Source: Chlorops oryzae (Eukaryota; Arthropoda; Insecta; Diptera; Chloropidae). Taken from it: a stretch of 64,000 nt of DNA. Of the stretch, positions 21,750 through 34,475 are shown piece by piece. Position 1 is the first letter of the stretch. Every line of letters begins with the position of its first letter. The notes beneath the pieces were generated by a model. The model saw nothing but the letters and a program-made list of their open reading frames with translations, was not told the origin of the DNA and searched no databases. Location of the stretch: positions 134,800,981 to 134,864,980 of the forward strand of contig CM035806.1 of NCBI GenBank assembly GCA_020466095.1, in the 5' to 3' direction. The position numbers and the translations under genes were made by a program.

Positions 21750-21958
21750 AATAGACCGATTCTGAATATTCCCGGGGAATTTATGTACTTTTCTCGAGAC
21801 TAAAATTCTCCCTTTTAAATTGATAGGGTAAGGAAAATTATGGCTATGAGTCAAATACCCATTCCTCATCAAATTTCTTCCCCAAAATATTTGAAGAAAA
21901 AAAGAAGGTTACTCTCGAGAAAAGTAAATTCCCGCAGAATATTCAGAATCGGGCTGTG
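21750..21958. mobile_element. MITE with GATTCTGAATATTC termini
   Basis: The left end is GACCGATTCTGAATATTCCC and the right end is the inverse of AGCCCGATTCTGAATATTC. Both then carry AATTTA(TG)TACTTTTCTCGAGA, so the inverted repeats are about 45 bp. No target duplication was resolved. Confidence 0.55.
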
Positions 21959-22014
21959 AATTTGTAATTTTCATTGCTTAAATTGCCTTTATTCCCGGAA
22001 AACGAATATCTCAT

Positions 22015-22465
22015 TTCGTTGGGGAAGAAACAAACTTTAAATAAAAAAATTAAAAAAAAAAATTTTATATGCTTGCGATCGATATTTTAGATGCCGATGA
22101 AAGGAAAAATTTTGAGCAAATTTATCGAAAAATTTGTGTTTTTTTTTTAAGGTTTAAAAGTGTACAGAGAATTTTATATTTTTAACCGATTTTCAAATAA
22201 TGGAAGAAAAAATCTAAGAGGGAATAATTTTCTTTAATTTGAGGAATAATTTGTTCAAATCTGAAGATGCATTGTCGAGTTGTGATCGAAAAAGCTGATA
22301 TACCCACTTAAAATAATTTTTTTTTTTCTCCAAAAATTCATTTTTTTTAAATGCTTCCATAAAAAATAATTTAAAGATTTTTTCGTGCTTCGAAGGCCAG
22401 AGTCCGTAAAAAAGACAATTCAGATGTCCCGGGAAATAATGCTGTAAGCAAGTGTAATGGCACAT
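22015..22465 (+). repeat. Dispersed repeat family R, second copy
   Basis: It aligns by eye with 2050-2440 and with 58958-59515, ending GATGTCCCGGGAAATAATGCT followed by GTAAGCAAGTG. Same orientation as both relatives. No ORF. Confidence 0.5.
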
Positions 22466-22519
22466 GCAATACATGCATACATACATACATGCCAATATTT
22501 AGGAATGTGAATATACATA

Positions 22520-23392
22520 CCCAGCAGCGAAAGCGAGTACTTCAAGAGTAATCTTCGAGCACTTCCCAAACGGAGTTCAAGTTCTCCCTTCTACTTGCTT
22601 TTGAATGTGATGAAATGTATTTTTTTTTTTCATTATGGTGGCATTTGAAAGCCACTACTCGATATTTAAGTACAAAAGTATATTCTGTTTCTCACAGGAG
22701 GTTAGTTGTTTTTTTTTTTTTTTTTTCGATTTTTTTAATATAAAATTTTGAATTGAAAATGTATTTATTTCACGTTTATTGATAAGATGTAATAATAATA
22801 AAATAGATGGATTTTCTACAATAGCCCATTTCCTCAATTTTCCACGAATCGTATACGCTGCTTTGGTTCCACATTTCAATTTTCTTCTTCTGCGCTCCTC
22901 TTTGCCTATCATCATTCAAAGTATGCAAACCAGAAAGCGTTCATTAACAGCGATGTCCTAGGAAATTCGTACATTACCATTATAATTGAAACTGTAAGCT
23001 GTCCGATAACCTGGTAATGCATAGTTCCACTTCTTTAAATTTATAAATGAATCATTATGGGTATTCATTCAGACCTCGAACTTAGTGAACTTTGAGAACT
23101 TTTTAAACAGACGTCAAAGCTTCGATGTATTTTGACAGTTAACGCAAAGAAGTTCTCAGAGTTCACTCCTTCGAAGGTTCGAATGAATACCCATATTGAA
23201 TTGGAAAGTTCATGTTTTGCGTATTTTCCGTTGGGAATAAATGAACTCATCCAGCTTCGATTTCAAAGGAAGTAAACTTTAGTGTTCTTACTTGCCTTTC
23301 ATATGTGAATCTGTTTTATTGTGAATATTCCCGTACGGAGTTTTTCAAGAGTACTCGCTTTTGGGTTAATTACTCGCATCTACGCTGCTGGG
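22520..23392. mobile_element. TIR element with CCCAGCAGCG ends
   Basis: The left end is CCCAGCAGCGAAAGCGAGTA and the right end is the inverse of CCCAGCAGCGTAGATGCGAGTA. Both then carry AGTACT(C)TT(C)AAGAGTA-type sequence. It is about 873 bp with no transposase frame. The terminal motif resembles the CCCAGCGG elements at 8965 and 47336. A palindromic MITE is nested at 23056-23194. Confidence 0.5.
23056..23194. mobile_element. Palindromic MITE, ATGGGTATTCATTC termini
   Basis: ATGGGTATTCATTCAGACCT at the left pairs with the right end (inverse of ATGGGTATTCATTCGAACCT). The arms continue through AGTTCACT...AGTTCTC and nearly meet, giving an almost complete foldback of about 139 bp inside the larger element. 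Confidence 0.6.
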
Positions 23393-23606
23393 TAAGGAAA
23401 TACTGTACATACACACACATTTAAACAATAAACGTAACTACATATATACATGGGTACGTACGTATGTACATATGTACCTACGTTTGTTCTGTCATGTGAT
23501 CATCGCGTATTAAAGGCAATGAAGCCGCAATGTGTGACTGACCTATCTCAATGCAATTGCATGTGTCGTTTGCTTTGCAAGTTGTTCTCATTTATCTTCG
23601 TTACGT

Positions 23607-23645
23607 GCCGTTCCGTTCCGTTCCGTTCTGTTCCGTTCCGTTCCG
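23607..23645. repeat. (TTCCG)n microsatellite
   Basis: Seven or eight near-perfect TTCCG units. Downstream sequence to about 24000 is T-rich with GTTGTTATTATT stretches and holds no supported gene. Confidence 0.8.
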
Positions 23646-24519
23646 GAATGCCAGGCAATGCAATGCATTGCAGTTTTCTGTTGCTTTCTTTCTACTTGTC
23701 ATGCTAATTTCGTATTTGTTTTTGCTCTTGTTCTTGTTTGTTATTATTGTAATGGCTATTATTGTTTTATTATTTCTGATGCAATTATTGTTGTTGTTGA
23801 AGTTTTTCTTTTCATTTTCAGTCGTTGTTTTGAAAATTGCGGTTGCATGTCAATGGTGTCGATGTTGTCACTTGCTATGTTGGATTGCTGTACAAAATCA
23901 ATTGATTTATTATTTTTTAATATTAATCAGTTGATGATGATGATTATCTTGTTGTTGGTATTTTTGGTTTTGAAAATAGTTTTACACATTTTATTTTATC
24001 TATATGGGAATTTCCACCGAAAGGTCCACCTGCACAAAAAAACTAAAAGTTCTTGAAACCACTTTGTTTTACCATATTTTTATAAGGAAGCAATCATATT
24101 TAACTAATTTAAAAACACTTTACCTTTATTCATAACCCATTTCGAGATATTCGAATGCAAAGTCGAGCAAATGAAAATTTTCTTAATTAGAGATTTTACT
24201 GCATGCTTAGTTTTGATAAAATTTCATAAATGGAGACATTATGCATTGATTTTTGGCCTCATAATTCTTTCTAGGGGTACAAAGAGTCAAAAAAGAATGC
24301 ATAGGAAACTATGCAATCGAAAATAACGGTACATTTTTCATTTTCATTATTGCATTTTTCGATGTCCCGTGCGACATGACAAAAAAACACTTGTTATCAT
24401 AGCATATATGCATCCTGAGGACCAATGATGGTAGATGTTCCCACTAAACCATTGGGACCATTCCGGAATTGGAGTATGTACTTACATTGCGAATTTGTGG
24501 TAGCACCGTTAAGAGTGAA

Positions 24520-24794
24520 AGTGACAGAGAGTGAGTGAGAGTGAGTGAGTAAGTGAGAGTAAGTGAGAGAGCGAGAGAGTGAGAGAGACAGTGCGAATGA
24601 GTGAAAGAGAGTCAGATAGATTGAAATAATAAAAAAAGAAAGAGTAAGAGAGCTTGAAATAATAAGGTAGAGAGAGTTAGAGAATGAGAGAATGAGGGAG
24701 AACAAAACAAATTGGGAGAGAGTGAAACAAAGTGAGACAAAGTAAGAGAAAATGATAGAAAATGAGCAAACTTGAGAAAAAGTGAGAGAAAGTC

Positions 24795-24845
<51 letters not shown>

Positions 24846-25080
24846 GGAGTGAGATAATGAGAGGAAATGCAAGAAAATAAGGGAGATTAAGTGAGTGAGT
24901 GAGAGACAGTAGAACTGAGACGGAGAGAGACTGAGAGATTGGAAATAAGTGAAAGAAAGTCAGAGAGATTGAAATAATAAGAAAGAGAGAAAAGAGAGTG
25001 CGAGCGTGAGAAAGTGAGAGAGTGAGAGAGTGTGAAAAAAGTGAGAGTATGAGAGAGTTAGAGATACTGAACGAGAGATT
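24520..25080. repeat. GA-rich low-complexity block
   Basis: About 560 bp of imperfect (GAGAGT)n, (GTGAGT)n and a pure (GA)n core near 24800-24835. The long Leu/Ser-rich open frames on the minus strand are by-products of this purine-rich strand bias. Confidence 0.9.
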
Positions 25081-25196
25081 TTTAGAGCTCGAAGACTCCA
25101 TACGTTGAAAAAAATTCCATGGATTATACGAACTGGAGTTAAGGACTGTAAAGCGAATTCTTGTTTTTCATGGTAGATTCATATGTTCATAAAAAA

Positions 25197-26066
25197 CAAG
25201 TAAGGGTGTTATAGTCAGGCGAGCCTGACAATAGAATACCCAACATAGACACACGTGCTCAAATAATTTTTAATATCAAGAGGTGTTTAAGACTATTAGG
25301 GGCCCCATATACCGACTTTTGATAGATTTCTTTATGAAAACTGCCCCTTTGCCACGCCCACTTTTCCAATTTTTGTTGAACTATAATCGGAGGCTTAAAT
25401 ATACACTCAAATTTTAAGTTTCATTAAAATATTTCGAAAAAATCCGATTTGAGGCAGTTTTGGGATTTTTGTGGCAGACCCTAGTACTGGAGGTACCCTT
25501 AAGAATGGACCGATCAAGGAAATTTTTTGGAAGGTTGTTTAAGGCTACAAAGGAAACATAAGTGCCAAATTTCGTTCAAGTCCCATTTGAATTTCGGGTG
25601 TAGGAGACAATTTTCGAAAACCGCCCTTCTGCCACGCCCACTTTTTCAACTTTTGGAAATAATATTACTGGCCTTTAAATATGTTCAAATATCAACTTTC
25701 ATCAAAATATCTTGAAAAATTTCGATTTTAGAGCAGTTTTTGTGATTTTCGTAACAGACCCTAGTACTGGAGGTACCTCTAAAAATAGTCCGATCGGGTC
25801 CATTCTCGAACTTGTTCTTACTCATGTCCCCGTGAGCACGCATACCAAATTTTGTCGAGATAGCTCAACTCCTTCGATAAGATAACTGTATACAGACAGA
25901 CGGACAGACAGACAGACGGACGGACGGACATGTCTAAATCGAATCTCCTGGTGACGCTGATCATTTCTATATACATTTTGTATGGTCTATCTCGACTGGT
26001 TCTGGGTGTTACACACAACCACACAAACGCAATATACCCTCGACACAGAGTGTGTCGGGTATAAAA
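25197..26066 (-). mobile_element. DINE-1/Helentron-like element, full length
   Basis: On the minus strand it runs from TATACCCGACACACTCTGTG (26066 side) to GTCAGGCTCGCCTGAC-TATAACACCCTTACTTG (25197 side). It has both GTGGGCGTGGC modules, the two near-duplicate halves (each with a GTACCTCCAGTACTAGGGTC block) and an intact 3' hairpin. It is the most complete copy here. Confidence 0.9.
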
Positions 26067-27589
26067 ATCCTTGCAGATAAAGTTGATAAAATAATTCTGT
26101 TTTTATTTTATGAAAATAGCGTTTTTTTCTACCGAACTAAACTGAATGAAACCGGAATCAATTACCAATTTTTGGGCATTGCTAACACTTTAACGCAAAA
26201 GAGATAAATTCTTCCACTACAATTTTCCGCGATTTATAGCATTTACTTTTTACAATATTACTACACATAAATCGTTAAGCTTATGTGGTAGGACAAATTG
26301 GTCCCTCATACTTTAAAGTGATTAGATCAACACCATTTCACAAAGATCGTGTGACAACTGAACTGATAGTGTTTTCTTAAATTTCTATATACATCTATGT
26401 ATGTATCTTCATAAATCGATTTAAAAAATGTAATTCTTGAACTTTCTTTTACGGAAAAGTTTTCCAAAAATGTTCATAGAAGGTTGGACCCCTGACGCCT
26501 CTGACTTTCGAACGCACATGCCATAGGACTTTCCTATCATAAAACGTAAGCTCGAAATAATTGGCTCTCATTTAAATGAGTTAAAGTTTCAAATTGGCTG
26601 CTTGACAGACAACGTGCTTGGCGCAGTGGGGGCTCAATGCATAGCTGTGCATGTGTGTACATATGTGTTCGTATGTGTTAGTACGTATGTGAGAATCTTG
26701 CCCATGAGGTGCACCTGAACGACTATTCCATTTGAAAAGACCTACACAAAAGCTTTAATAAAATGTAAATTAATTCGGACTTGCCAATCATCGAATAAGT
26801 TCATTGGAATTAGCATCGCGCATGTGCGTAGCGTTGAGTATTTACTTTATAGAAAAGAAAAAAAAAATGCACTCAACTACAGTGAGGACTTGAATTCGCA
26901 TTCGCTTTCTTTCATCATTCTTCGGAAGGACAAGATATACATATTTCATTTGCTTGTACTTATACAAATGTAAATATTATTTACTCACGAAGAGAATTCC
27001 GTCCTTATATTGTGCTCCTTACTATCAATGCCTGACTGTTGATTAAAAATTTATTGCTGTTTTTAATGAGACGATTTTCTGGGTCAGGGAAACAAATTGA
27101 TATATGTACGCGATAAAATACATATTTAAGTATTTGAATTAAGTTTTCAGTTGGTTGGTTTTCCCCCCTACTCCTGCAATGACAAAGTCACCAATCATTC
27201 ATCGAGATACCGAGAATTTCAAAGTTTCTGGTATATTTTGCGTAACAATTCTAGTTGCTGGCCGTTGCTGGGATCTGCGTTTTCTTCTTGTACACGTGCA
27301 AAAAACATATCGTCAAAAAGTATCTTTAGTGGCAGCTTAGTGGCTTAAATTCTCTCGAAAATGCGAGAAATTACATAGGAACAATAGAAAATAGCAAAGA
27401 TATATTACCAGTGCTGCCATCTGCAGCGAATTTAGCGGGAATTTTTCAAGTTTTTTTTTTTTTTTTTTGTTAGTTACTTTAAACTCGTCGGGGTTGAAAG
27501 TTCCAGTTTATAGAAGATCCATTAGAGCGACTTCTGGCGACCCTAGAACAAAGTGGTATTTTGAAAACGTCTTAGCAACTTCATTACTC
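26067..27589. other. Gene-free region
   Basis: No gene was recognised. CCAGTGCTGCCATCTGCAG at about 27410 resembles a hAT-type terminus but has no clear partner. Confidence 0.35.
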
Positions 27590-28033
27590 TTTAGGATTCG
27601 CCTCAGTTCGGTAAAAAAAAATACCCGCGGAAATTCCTAGGCTCTTTCGCCGAGGGCAAAAGGGTATCATAAAAATATTCGAAACAGCCCTGACGGCATA
27701 AACAGCTGATTTAAATTTCAATTTGAGTTTGAATTTCGAAATGGGAAACCCATTTGTAAGTAATTATTATTAAACCACCTTCAAACTAAATATTTTGACA
27801 TCAACTGTCACTTTCCTGCGAGAAAAAATTACAACTTCAATTATTTCAGCTAGGAAAGCCTGGGTTTCGATGTGCATTTTTAAGGCGAAAAAGCACTAAA
27901 ATATTATGATATTTTTTTACTGAATTTGCGGCCAGCCGTCAGAAATGCCGCGTGAAATTTCTGTCAGGAATTTTCTGAAGCTTCTTTTTTTTTCATATGG
28001 AGATTATCATTCCTAGCCGAACTGAGGCCTAAG
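27590..28033. mobile_element. Possible TIR element, CCTCAGTTCGG ends
   Basis: TTAGGATTCGCCTCAGTTCGG at the left and the inverse of TTAGGCCTCAGTTCGG at the right give imperfect terminal repeats. No target duplication or ORF is evident. Confidence 0.4.
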
Positions 28034-28129
28034 CTTTAAAATGGCAGCTCGTACGCGCCTGGTAAAAATCCTTTTACAAAAACAAAACAAAAAAAAAAAA
28101 AAACAAATTTTGTTTCGCGAAAATATCCG

Positions 28130-28290
28130 CAGTAGCGGGAGCGGGGAGCAAGGGGGCATTCGCCCCGGGCGCAAAATCATATTTAAAGTTTTATAAATGT
28201 CTTTTTATTTAGACTAGGGGGCGGGGGCGGCATTTTGTGCATTGTGCCCCTATTGCGCCCCAGGCGGCAGAATGTCTCGCTACGCCACTG
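28130..28290. mobile_element. hAT-like MITE with perfect 8-bp duplication
   Basis: The ends are CAGTAGCGGGAGCGGGGAGC and the inverse of CAGTGGCGTAGCGAGACATT. The duplication AATATCCG is perfect at 28122-28129 and 28291-28298. The interior is GC-rich with CCCGGGCGC and GGGGCGGGGGCGG. 161 bp. Confidence 0.85.
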
Positions 28291-28298
28291 AATATCCG

Positions 28299-29330
28299 TG
28301 TTCATATAACATTTCAAATAATAAAAAATAAATAAATATAATAATCAAATAAATAACGTCTACGGCCTGAACATACATACTTTGAACCGGTCTTGTTTTT
28401 GATATTGCCTTTTCTTTTTTCCTCTTGAGCGTAACGGTATAAAAAACCAAATTCAATAACTTGATTTAAGCTTTTTCATGTTAAACACATTAACTTAAGA
28501 GACCGAAATGATTATAACACACGAAAAGGCGAAACTTGCAAATCGTCTTGTCAGCATATCCTGCCGACTTCAAAGCTAACAAAAACAACAACAACAAACA
28601 ACAACAACAAATCAAATAAAACTCTTTCAAGCATGAATGTCAACGACATAAAGAAAATTTTCAAATTTCTTTAAATACTTATAAATTTTGTAAATTCGAT
28701 CAGCAATTTTTGTTTGCTCGCTCGTATTTCACGCAAGAGAAGCGCAGAAAACGTACGTCAAAAACGAAACAAAAAACTTAAAAAACATAAAAAACGGACT
28801 TGGAACATGATTCAAATTTTCTTCTCACACAATCTGAATTAATTCGCGTGTATGCCAGTAGGAAATATCATGCCGCGGCGACGTTGGAATACGCTCATTT
28901 CGAATGACACGTCAGTCAGTCATAATGCCTGATTTCCAATAATGTAGGAGCTCCTGCAAATTATCAACAAGTCCATAAACAGTACTGAGAGCATCTTTGT
29001 GCACTTACGTTTTTATATATACATATATACATATTTATGTATGTATGTAGGTATCTCAAAAGTTAGCCTTTGATTTTGGTAAAAACAAAATTTGGCTGCT
29101 AGGTAATACGTAGACGTATTTTTTGCGAAAAGCCAGAAAGTGGTGCGAGAAGACCCAGAATACACAAGAAAAATTTTTACATTTTTTATTTTCTCTTTTG
29201 TTAAAAAATTTTTCTCAGTGCAAAATGTACCGTAGCCATTTGATTCATCTTTCTATCTTAATTATTTTTTAAGATATAAAATAAAATTTCAAAAAGGGCT
29301 TACTGAATAGGATTTTTCAATCCCGCGAGG
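28299..29330. other. Gene-free region
   Basis: A (AAC)n stretch lies near 28580-28613. ATGCCTGATTTCCAATAATG at about 28927 is one end of the GCCTGATTTC MITE family seen at 8063. Nothing coding is supported. Confidence 0.4.
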
Positions 29331-29900
29331 GGAACCATTATGGTTAACGGGGTTGGCAATCCCGCGGACCGACGCCGACAGTCCAACAGTGGGCATAAAA
29401 TCTCAATCTGGTAAAAGCTTTTATTAAGTCACGAAAGATTGACCAAACGACCTTTTAACTTGGTACATTGGCGATTAGGAGCACCACTGGACTAAACCTC
29501 CCTGCCTGATCGCTGGCAGGCCCGCTTGTGGGAGTTTCTCCGGGGCTGTGTTGATAAGTTGAACTGGCACCAAATCTCGATCAATAGATTGTGATTGCGA
29601 TAATGCTCCTACATGAGATAAAATTGCTAGACTGTGTGTACACGCAGTGCAAATCTTGCCTAAGTCCAAATCTTGCCTGATGATGATGATGATGATGATG
29701 ATAGAACGGTGGTAGGGACATCAAGTCCCTTGGCATTCAGGCAATTTTTGCCTATTTTGCCGTCCCCAGGGAAGAGGAAGATTGAAAAGAAAGGAAATGG
29801 GAAGGTGGAAGGTGAAGGAAACGAGATGAGACAGGGGCTTAACTCTCACGGAACTTCCTTGTTCTCTTGTTGTAACCAAGAATTTCCGTGAGAGCTAGAG
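29331..29900 (+). repeat. Unidentified GC-richer block with (TGA)n
   Basis: The composition is more GC-rich than the flanks, with a (TGATGA)n run at about 29678-29704 and a hairpin (CTCTCACGGAA...TTCCGTGAGAG) at about 29848-29894. Such features occur at the 3' end of some non-LTR elements, but no RT or RNase H motif could be read, so the identity is open. Confidence 0.3.
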
Positions 29901-30860
29901 CATGAACCAACGGCCATACTGACTTAAAAAACCTATAGAAAAAATATTATTCAATGATATTTCAAGGACACTGCGCAATAAAATTCTAAATATCGATTTC
30001 TAGAGTGTTTTTAGATAGTACCTTTTCAAAAATCAAATAAACTTTAAAATCCCATCCAGGAAGCCGCAGACGGTTATACCCTTTCAGGAATTCAGACATT
30101 TGCCACTGATCGGAGCTTTGTGACGTCTCCCAAAGTTAACCAGATTGGTCAAACATGGTAGATCATTCAGGAAATCATCAGGTGTTTTTCATTGCTAAGT
30201 TTTCTTTTTTCTTCTTTTTTTTTACTTATAAGTCAAGACCAGTGGCTCTCAACCTGCGGCGATGGCTTCCAAATGGTGATAAAACTGTTTCAATTGATTC
30301 ACCTGGTCAACCTTCAAAAAAGGGACGATTGGCCATAAAAGGTTGGAAGCCACTGATCTAAACCCTATTTGATTACAAGATCCTTCTTAGCATGGAGGCT
30401 TCTGCTGTTCTGCTCATGATAGTATCATTATTAAAGCAATTTCCTCAAGGCACTTCAGGTGCAGCTCTCCAATAAAAACTCTCAATGCTTATCCGCACCG
30501 TCAGTTCTCACAAAAAAAAAAAAATAAATAAAAAATAAAAATTGTAATTTTATGCGCGAAAAATATCGGTCCCTTTATAGTCTCCTCTGAAATGCACTCT
30601 TAATTGCCTTTCGTTTTAAAACTGACATTTTAGGATGTCGCACAATCACAATTCAACTCGACTCGGCTTGATCCAATTATATGCTTAATTAAAAAACGAA
30701 CGAAATGACCGGACAAAAAAAGTCCAATCCGAACGACAAAAGAAAGATATCTTTCTTCGTTTTCGCTGTTGACAGTCGTCGAAAAAGGAAGAAGGCCATC
30801 GCCATCGCCATCACCATCAACCAATAAAGTTATGCAATTCCTTTTGATTTCGGCCTCATT

Positions 30861-31025
30861 ATACCCGACACACTCTGTGTCGAGGGTATATTGCGTTTGT
30901 GTGGTTGTGTGTAACACCCAGAACTAGTCGAGATAGACCATACAAAATGTACTTATATAGAAATGATCAGCGTCACCAGGAGATTCGATTTAGACATGTC
31001 CGTCTGTCTGTCCGTCTGTCTGTAT
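30861..31025 (+). mobile_element. 5' half of a DINE-1-like element, split by an inversion
   Basis: It begins TATACCCGACACACTCTGTG and continues to the (GTCT)n block, where it is cut by a MITE after GTCTGTAT (31018-31025). The 3' half lies on the opposite strand at 33794-34475. The two halves, read together, restore one continuous element with an 8-bp duplication around the MITE. Confidence 0.85.
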
Positions 31026-31494
31026 CAGCGTTGCCAGATGAATTTTCTTAAAAAGCGGGATTTTTTTAAAATTTATCCAAAAAATGCGGGATTTCACAAG
31101 CAATTGCGGGACAAATTTAAATTTACTTTCGCGAGACAACAAATGTGGAATTCCAACAAAAACCCCTTAACAAAGTATTAATTATGTATATTCAGAATTA
31201 CTTTTTCTTTCTATGGCTTTATTGCTCGCATTCAAAGATTTTAAACATTTTGTTACGTTAGTAAATTATTTTTAAATTTCTTACATTTTGTTACATTAGT
31301 AGATTATTTCAAATTGATTTGTACTTTTCTGACCCTTTCACCGAATCTAAGATTTCTTTTTTATCTTTAACAAACTAAAAGTTAGTTTCCATATATTTGA
31401 AAAAAAGCGGGATTTTTCATGTCCCGGCGGGACATTATAATTTTAGGCCAAAAAGCGGGACATCCCGCAAAATGCGGGACGTCTGGCAACGCTG
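31026..31494 (+). mobile_element. 469-bp hAT-like MITE, left copy
   Basis: The termini are CAGCGTTGCCAG and its inverse. Just inside are stretches of GCGGGA(T/C)ATC-type repeats (AAAGCGGGA, TCCCGC). No mismatch was seen against the copy at 34476-34944, which is inverted. Its two flanks (GTCTGTAT on the left, GTACATAT on the right) do not match each other but match the flanks of the other copy. No ORF for a transposase. Confidence 0.9.
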
Positions 31495-32332
31495 GTACAT
31501 ATATACATACTATTACTATTATTATTATAAAAAAAAAAACAGGTGTATATCTGTGCGAGTTTAAATAAAATTATTCATCATTAATGCGAAAATCGTTTTT
31601 CTGGGTGACCTTAATTGAAAGTTTAAACACCTTGTTGCCTGTGTTGTCACTTCGAATTATGAGAATTTCAATGAATCGTCTAAATACTCGTCGCAAATCG
31701 GTCAGTTAAAATCCCATGAGTTTTTTTTTTTTTAACATCTTCCGAATAAATTCTTTTTTTTGGGCCACCTGTAGCCTGGCAACTAGACATTCTAAGCCTT
31801 TAAATTCATTCGCGCTGCATATGCTCGTGCTTAGCCAGTGTTCCAGACATGGTCGGTCATGTGGTATGACGCATGCGTCCACACGGGCAATGCTTATGAA
31901 ATCATGAAGGGCTACTGTATGCATCGATAATAGCACTCGATTCTCATGCAGGTCGTGTGATTCATGATCATGTATGGCAAGCAACAAAGTTCGGTTCTCA
32001 GACTGCTTTAGTTGCAGGAGTCAAAAATGACGAACTTGGATTTCCTGCCGATCGTAGCGCAATAAAATCGATGGTCATATTTTTTCTTTTTCTACGCCTT
32101 GTCTTATATTCGCTCCTATAGGTAGGTGAAGCATCCGGCCAAATAATAGCGATATGGGGAATTAGACAACTCTGTTCGGACATTTGTAGACATACATATT
32201 AGTCTATGAGAGGAAGTTAATCGGGATTATCGATTCAGCAGTACCGAGATTTCTAAATTTCTTTTAATATTTTTGTCAACGTTGCGCTACGGCACTGTTG
32301 CCAGTGAATATCTCGTCTTTAGGAGAGACTTA

Positions 32333-32517
32333 AGGCTCAGCTACTCTTGATTGAACGTAACTTAACTTAACTTAGAGAAAACTGTTTTCCACAGATTCTT
32401 ATCTTAAGTCAAATTAAGTTTTCAGTGACTGATCCCATATAAAATGAACTAATCATAACAACTCAGCTGATTAAATAAGTAAAGTTAAGTTACGTTCAAT
32501 CAAGAGTAACTGAGCCT
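32333..32517. mobile_element. PIF/Harbinger-like MITE, copy 1
   Basis: The ends are AGGCTCAGCTACTCTTGATT and the inverse of AGGCTCAGTTACTCTTGATT, each followed by GAACGTAACTTAACTT. The 3-bp duplication is TTA on both sides (32330-32332 and 32518-32520). 185 bp, no ORF. Confidence 0.8.
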
Positions 32518-32696
32518 TTACTCGAGAGTCAGACACACGAACATGTTTCCGAACAATTCCATTTGATTGCATGAGAAAGAAAGAGAAGCGCAGAACATTT
32601 AACAAACAATCGCCTTTTTTCTTCGCTCGTCTTTCTCTACTTACATGATTGTTTCAGAACATTTGTTCGTGTGTCTGACTCTCGACTTAGCAGAGC

Positions 32697-32790
32697 TGGA
32701 AAAACAGCCGATACCACTATCGATGGTTTCAAACTATCGAAAACATCGATGGATGTTTAAAGACTGTCGATAGTTTGGATTCATTGACAT
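32697..32790. repeat. TATCGATG/ATCGATA repeat unit
   Basis: CAGAGCTGGAAAAACAGCC is followed by ACTATCGATGG and GACTGTCGATAGTTTGGATT. It resembles the ends of the larger element at 44137-45388 (its right end, read inverted, has the same order). TATCGATA-like motifs are the DRE type, though use by a host factor is not shown. Confidence 0.45.
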
Positions 32791-33793
32791 TTCCTTTTTT
32801 TTTTTAAATCTTCACCCAGCAAAAAACTGCTGCCGAAACTCACTAACACATATGAGAAAATGTTGCAGTTACTAACACGAGTGCATGTTCCGTAAACATA
32901 TATTTTAGGAATTCTTCGATTCTTATGTGCCCCAATTTTTAAACCAAATGAGAATTATAGGCGTCATACTTAATTGCGTATGCTATCGTTAAAAAGTATG
33001 CACAGATTTCTAAAAATTATGTTAAACAGCTCAAAGATGATTATAATCTGACAAGCTCTAGTGCTGCATTTGATGTGTCTATACTGCGCTTAGCTAGGCT
33101 AGGCTAGGCTAGGGAAGAAAAGTGTTTAGGGGAAATTTGAAGTGACCCGGTTTTTATGTTTTTGAAAGATTTCTAAACCAAATTTAAGATAATTTTCGCC
33201 TTATTTTGAAATATTTGGGTTACCTAGATATACATATGTGGAATGGAATTGCCCGTTTAAATTTTTATTTCGTGTATTCGCTAACAACACTGTAAGACAT
33301 TTTGATAGAAAAACATTTTTGATTGACTTAGGACGCATGGGGATTTGATATTGGCAGAGCCGGATCCAGCTGTTTCCCAACGCTGGCCAAAAACAATACA
33401 TGCTGCCTATATGATGGCGCTGGTGGGATACCTTTTTAGGATATCTATGTGAAATTGCCTTCTCTCACAGTGCCACTCCGGGGATTCGAACGGCTTGGCA
33501 CGCCCCCAAATCAGGGCCTGGATATTTTAACAATTTAATTCGGTCAACGGTTTTTTCTGAAACACGTCCGTATTCCGTATTCCGTGTGCTTACCGTGTGA
33601 ACATAGTTTTAAACTATAAATAATTATTTCGGCGAATTCCGATGAGGGCTGTTTCAAAAGCAAACATGAAAGGCCCAGCCCGGCTAACTTTTTGACAAGT
33701 CAAATCAGAATCAGAAGCAAAATCAGATTCCGAATCGAAATCGAAATCGGAATGGGGATCCGAATTGGCATCAAAGACGAAAGAGGAAACTAA

Positions 33794-34475
33794 AAACAAG
33801 TAAGGGTGTTATAGTCAGGCGAGCCTGACAATAGAATACCCGACACAGACACACGTGCTCAAATAATTTTTAATATCAAGAGGTGTTTAAGGCCATAAGG
33901 GGCCCAACATACCGACTTTTGTTAAATTGCTTTATGTAACCTGCCCCTTTGCCACGCCCTCTTTTCCAATTTTTGTGAATTCTAATCGGAGGCGTAGACA
34001 TACGCTCAAATCCTAAGTTTCATTGAAGTATAATATTTTGAAAAAGTCAGATTTTGAGGCAGTTTTGGGATTTTTGTGACAGACCCTAGTACTAGAGGTA
34101 CCCTTAATTAAGGACCGATCTAGGAAATTTTTTGGGAGGATGTTAATGGCTACAATGGAAGTATAAGTGCCAACTTTCGTTCAAGTTCCATTTGAATTTC
34201 GGGTGCAGGAGAGTTTTCGAAAAACGCCCTTCCGCCACGCCCACTTTTCCAATTTTTTTAAATCACAGTACTTGCCTTTAAACATGTTCAAATTCCAAAT
34301 TTCAACAAAATATCTTGAAAAACTCCGATTTTAAGACCCTAGTACTGGAGGTACCCCTAAAAATGGTCCGATCGGGTCCATTCTCAAACTTGTTCTTACT
34401 CATGTCACCGTGAGCACGCATACCAAATTTGGTCAAGATAGCTCGACTCCTTCGATAAGATAACTGTATACAGAC
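33794..34475 (-). mobile_element. 3' half of the split DINE-1-like element
   Basis: On the minus strand it begins GTCTGTATACAGTTATC next to the MITE and runs to GTCAGGCTCGCCTGAC and the TATAACACCCTTACTTG end. It has GTGGGCGTGGC and GAGGGCGTGGC modules. It complements the 5' half at 30861-31025. Confidence 0.85.

Larger units (their letters stand above)
31495..34475. other. Inverted segment between the two 469-bp MITEs
   Basis: The 8-bp flanks are exchanged: 31018-31025 (GTCTGTAT) pairs with 34468-34475 read in reverse, and 31495-31502 (GTACATAT) pairs with 34945-34952 read in reverse. This is the signature of an inversion by recombination between inverted MITEs after both had inserted. The segment holds a PIF-like MITE and part of a DINE-1-like element, but no supported gene. 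Confidence 0.85.

Noticed and set aside
24397..25101. Overlapping Leu/Ser-rich open frames on the minus strand
   Set aside because: They are produced by the GA-rich simple repeat; no domain or splice structure.
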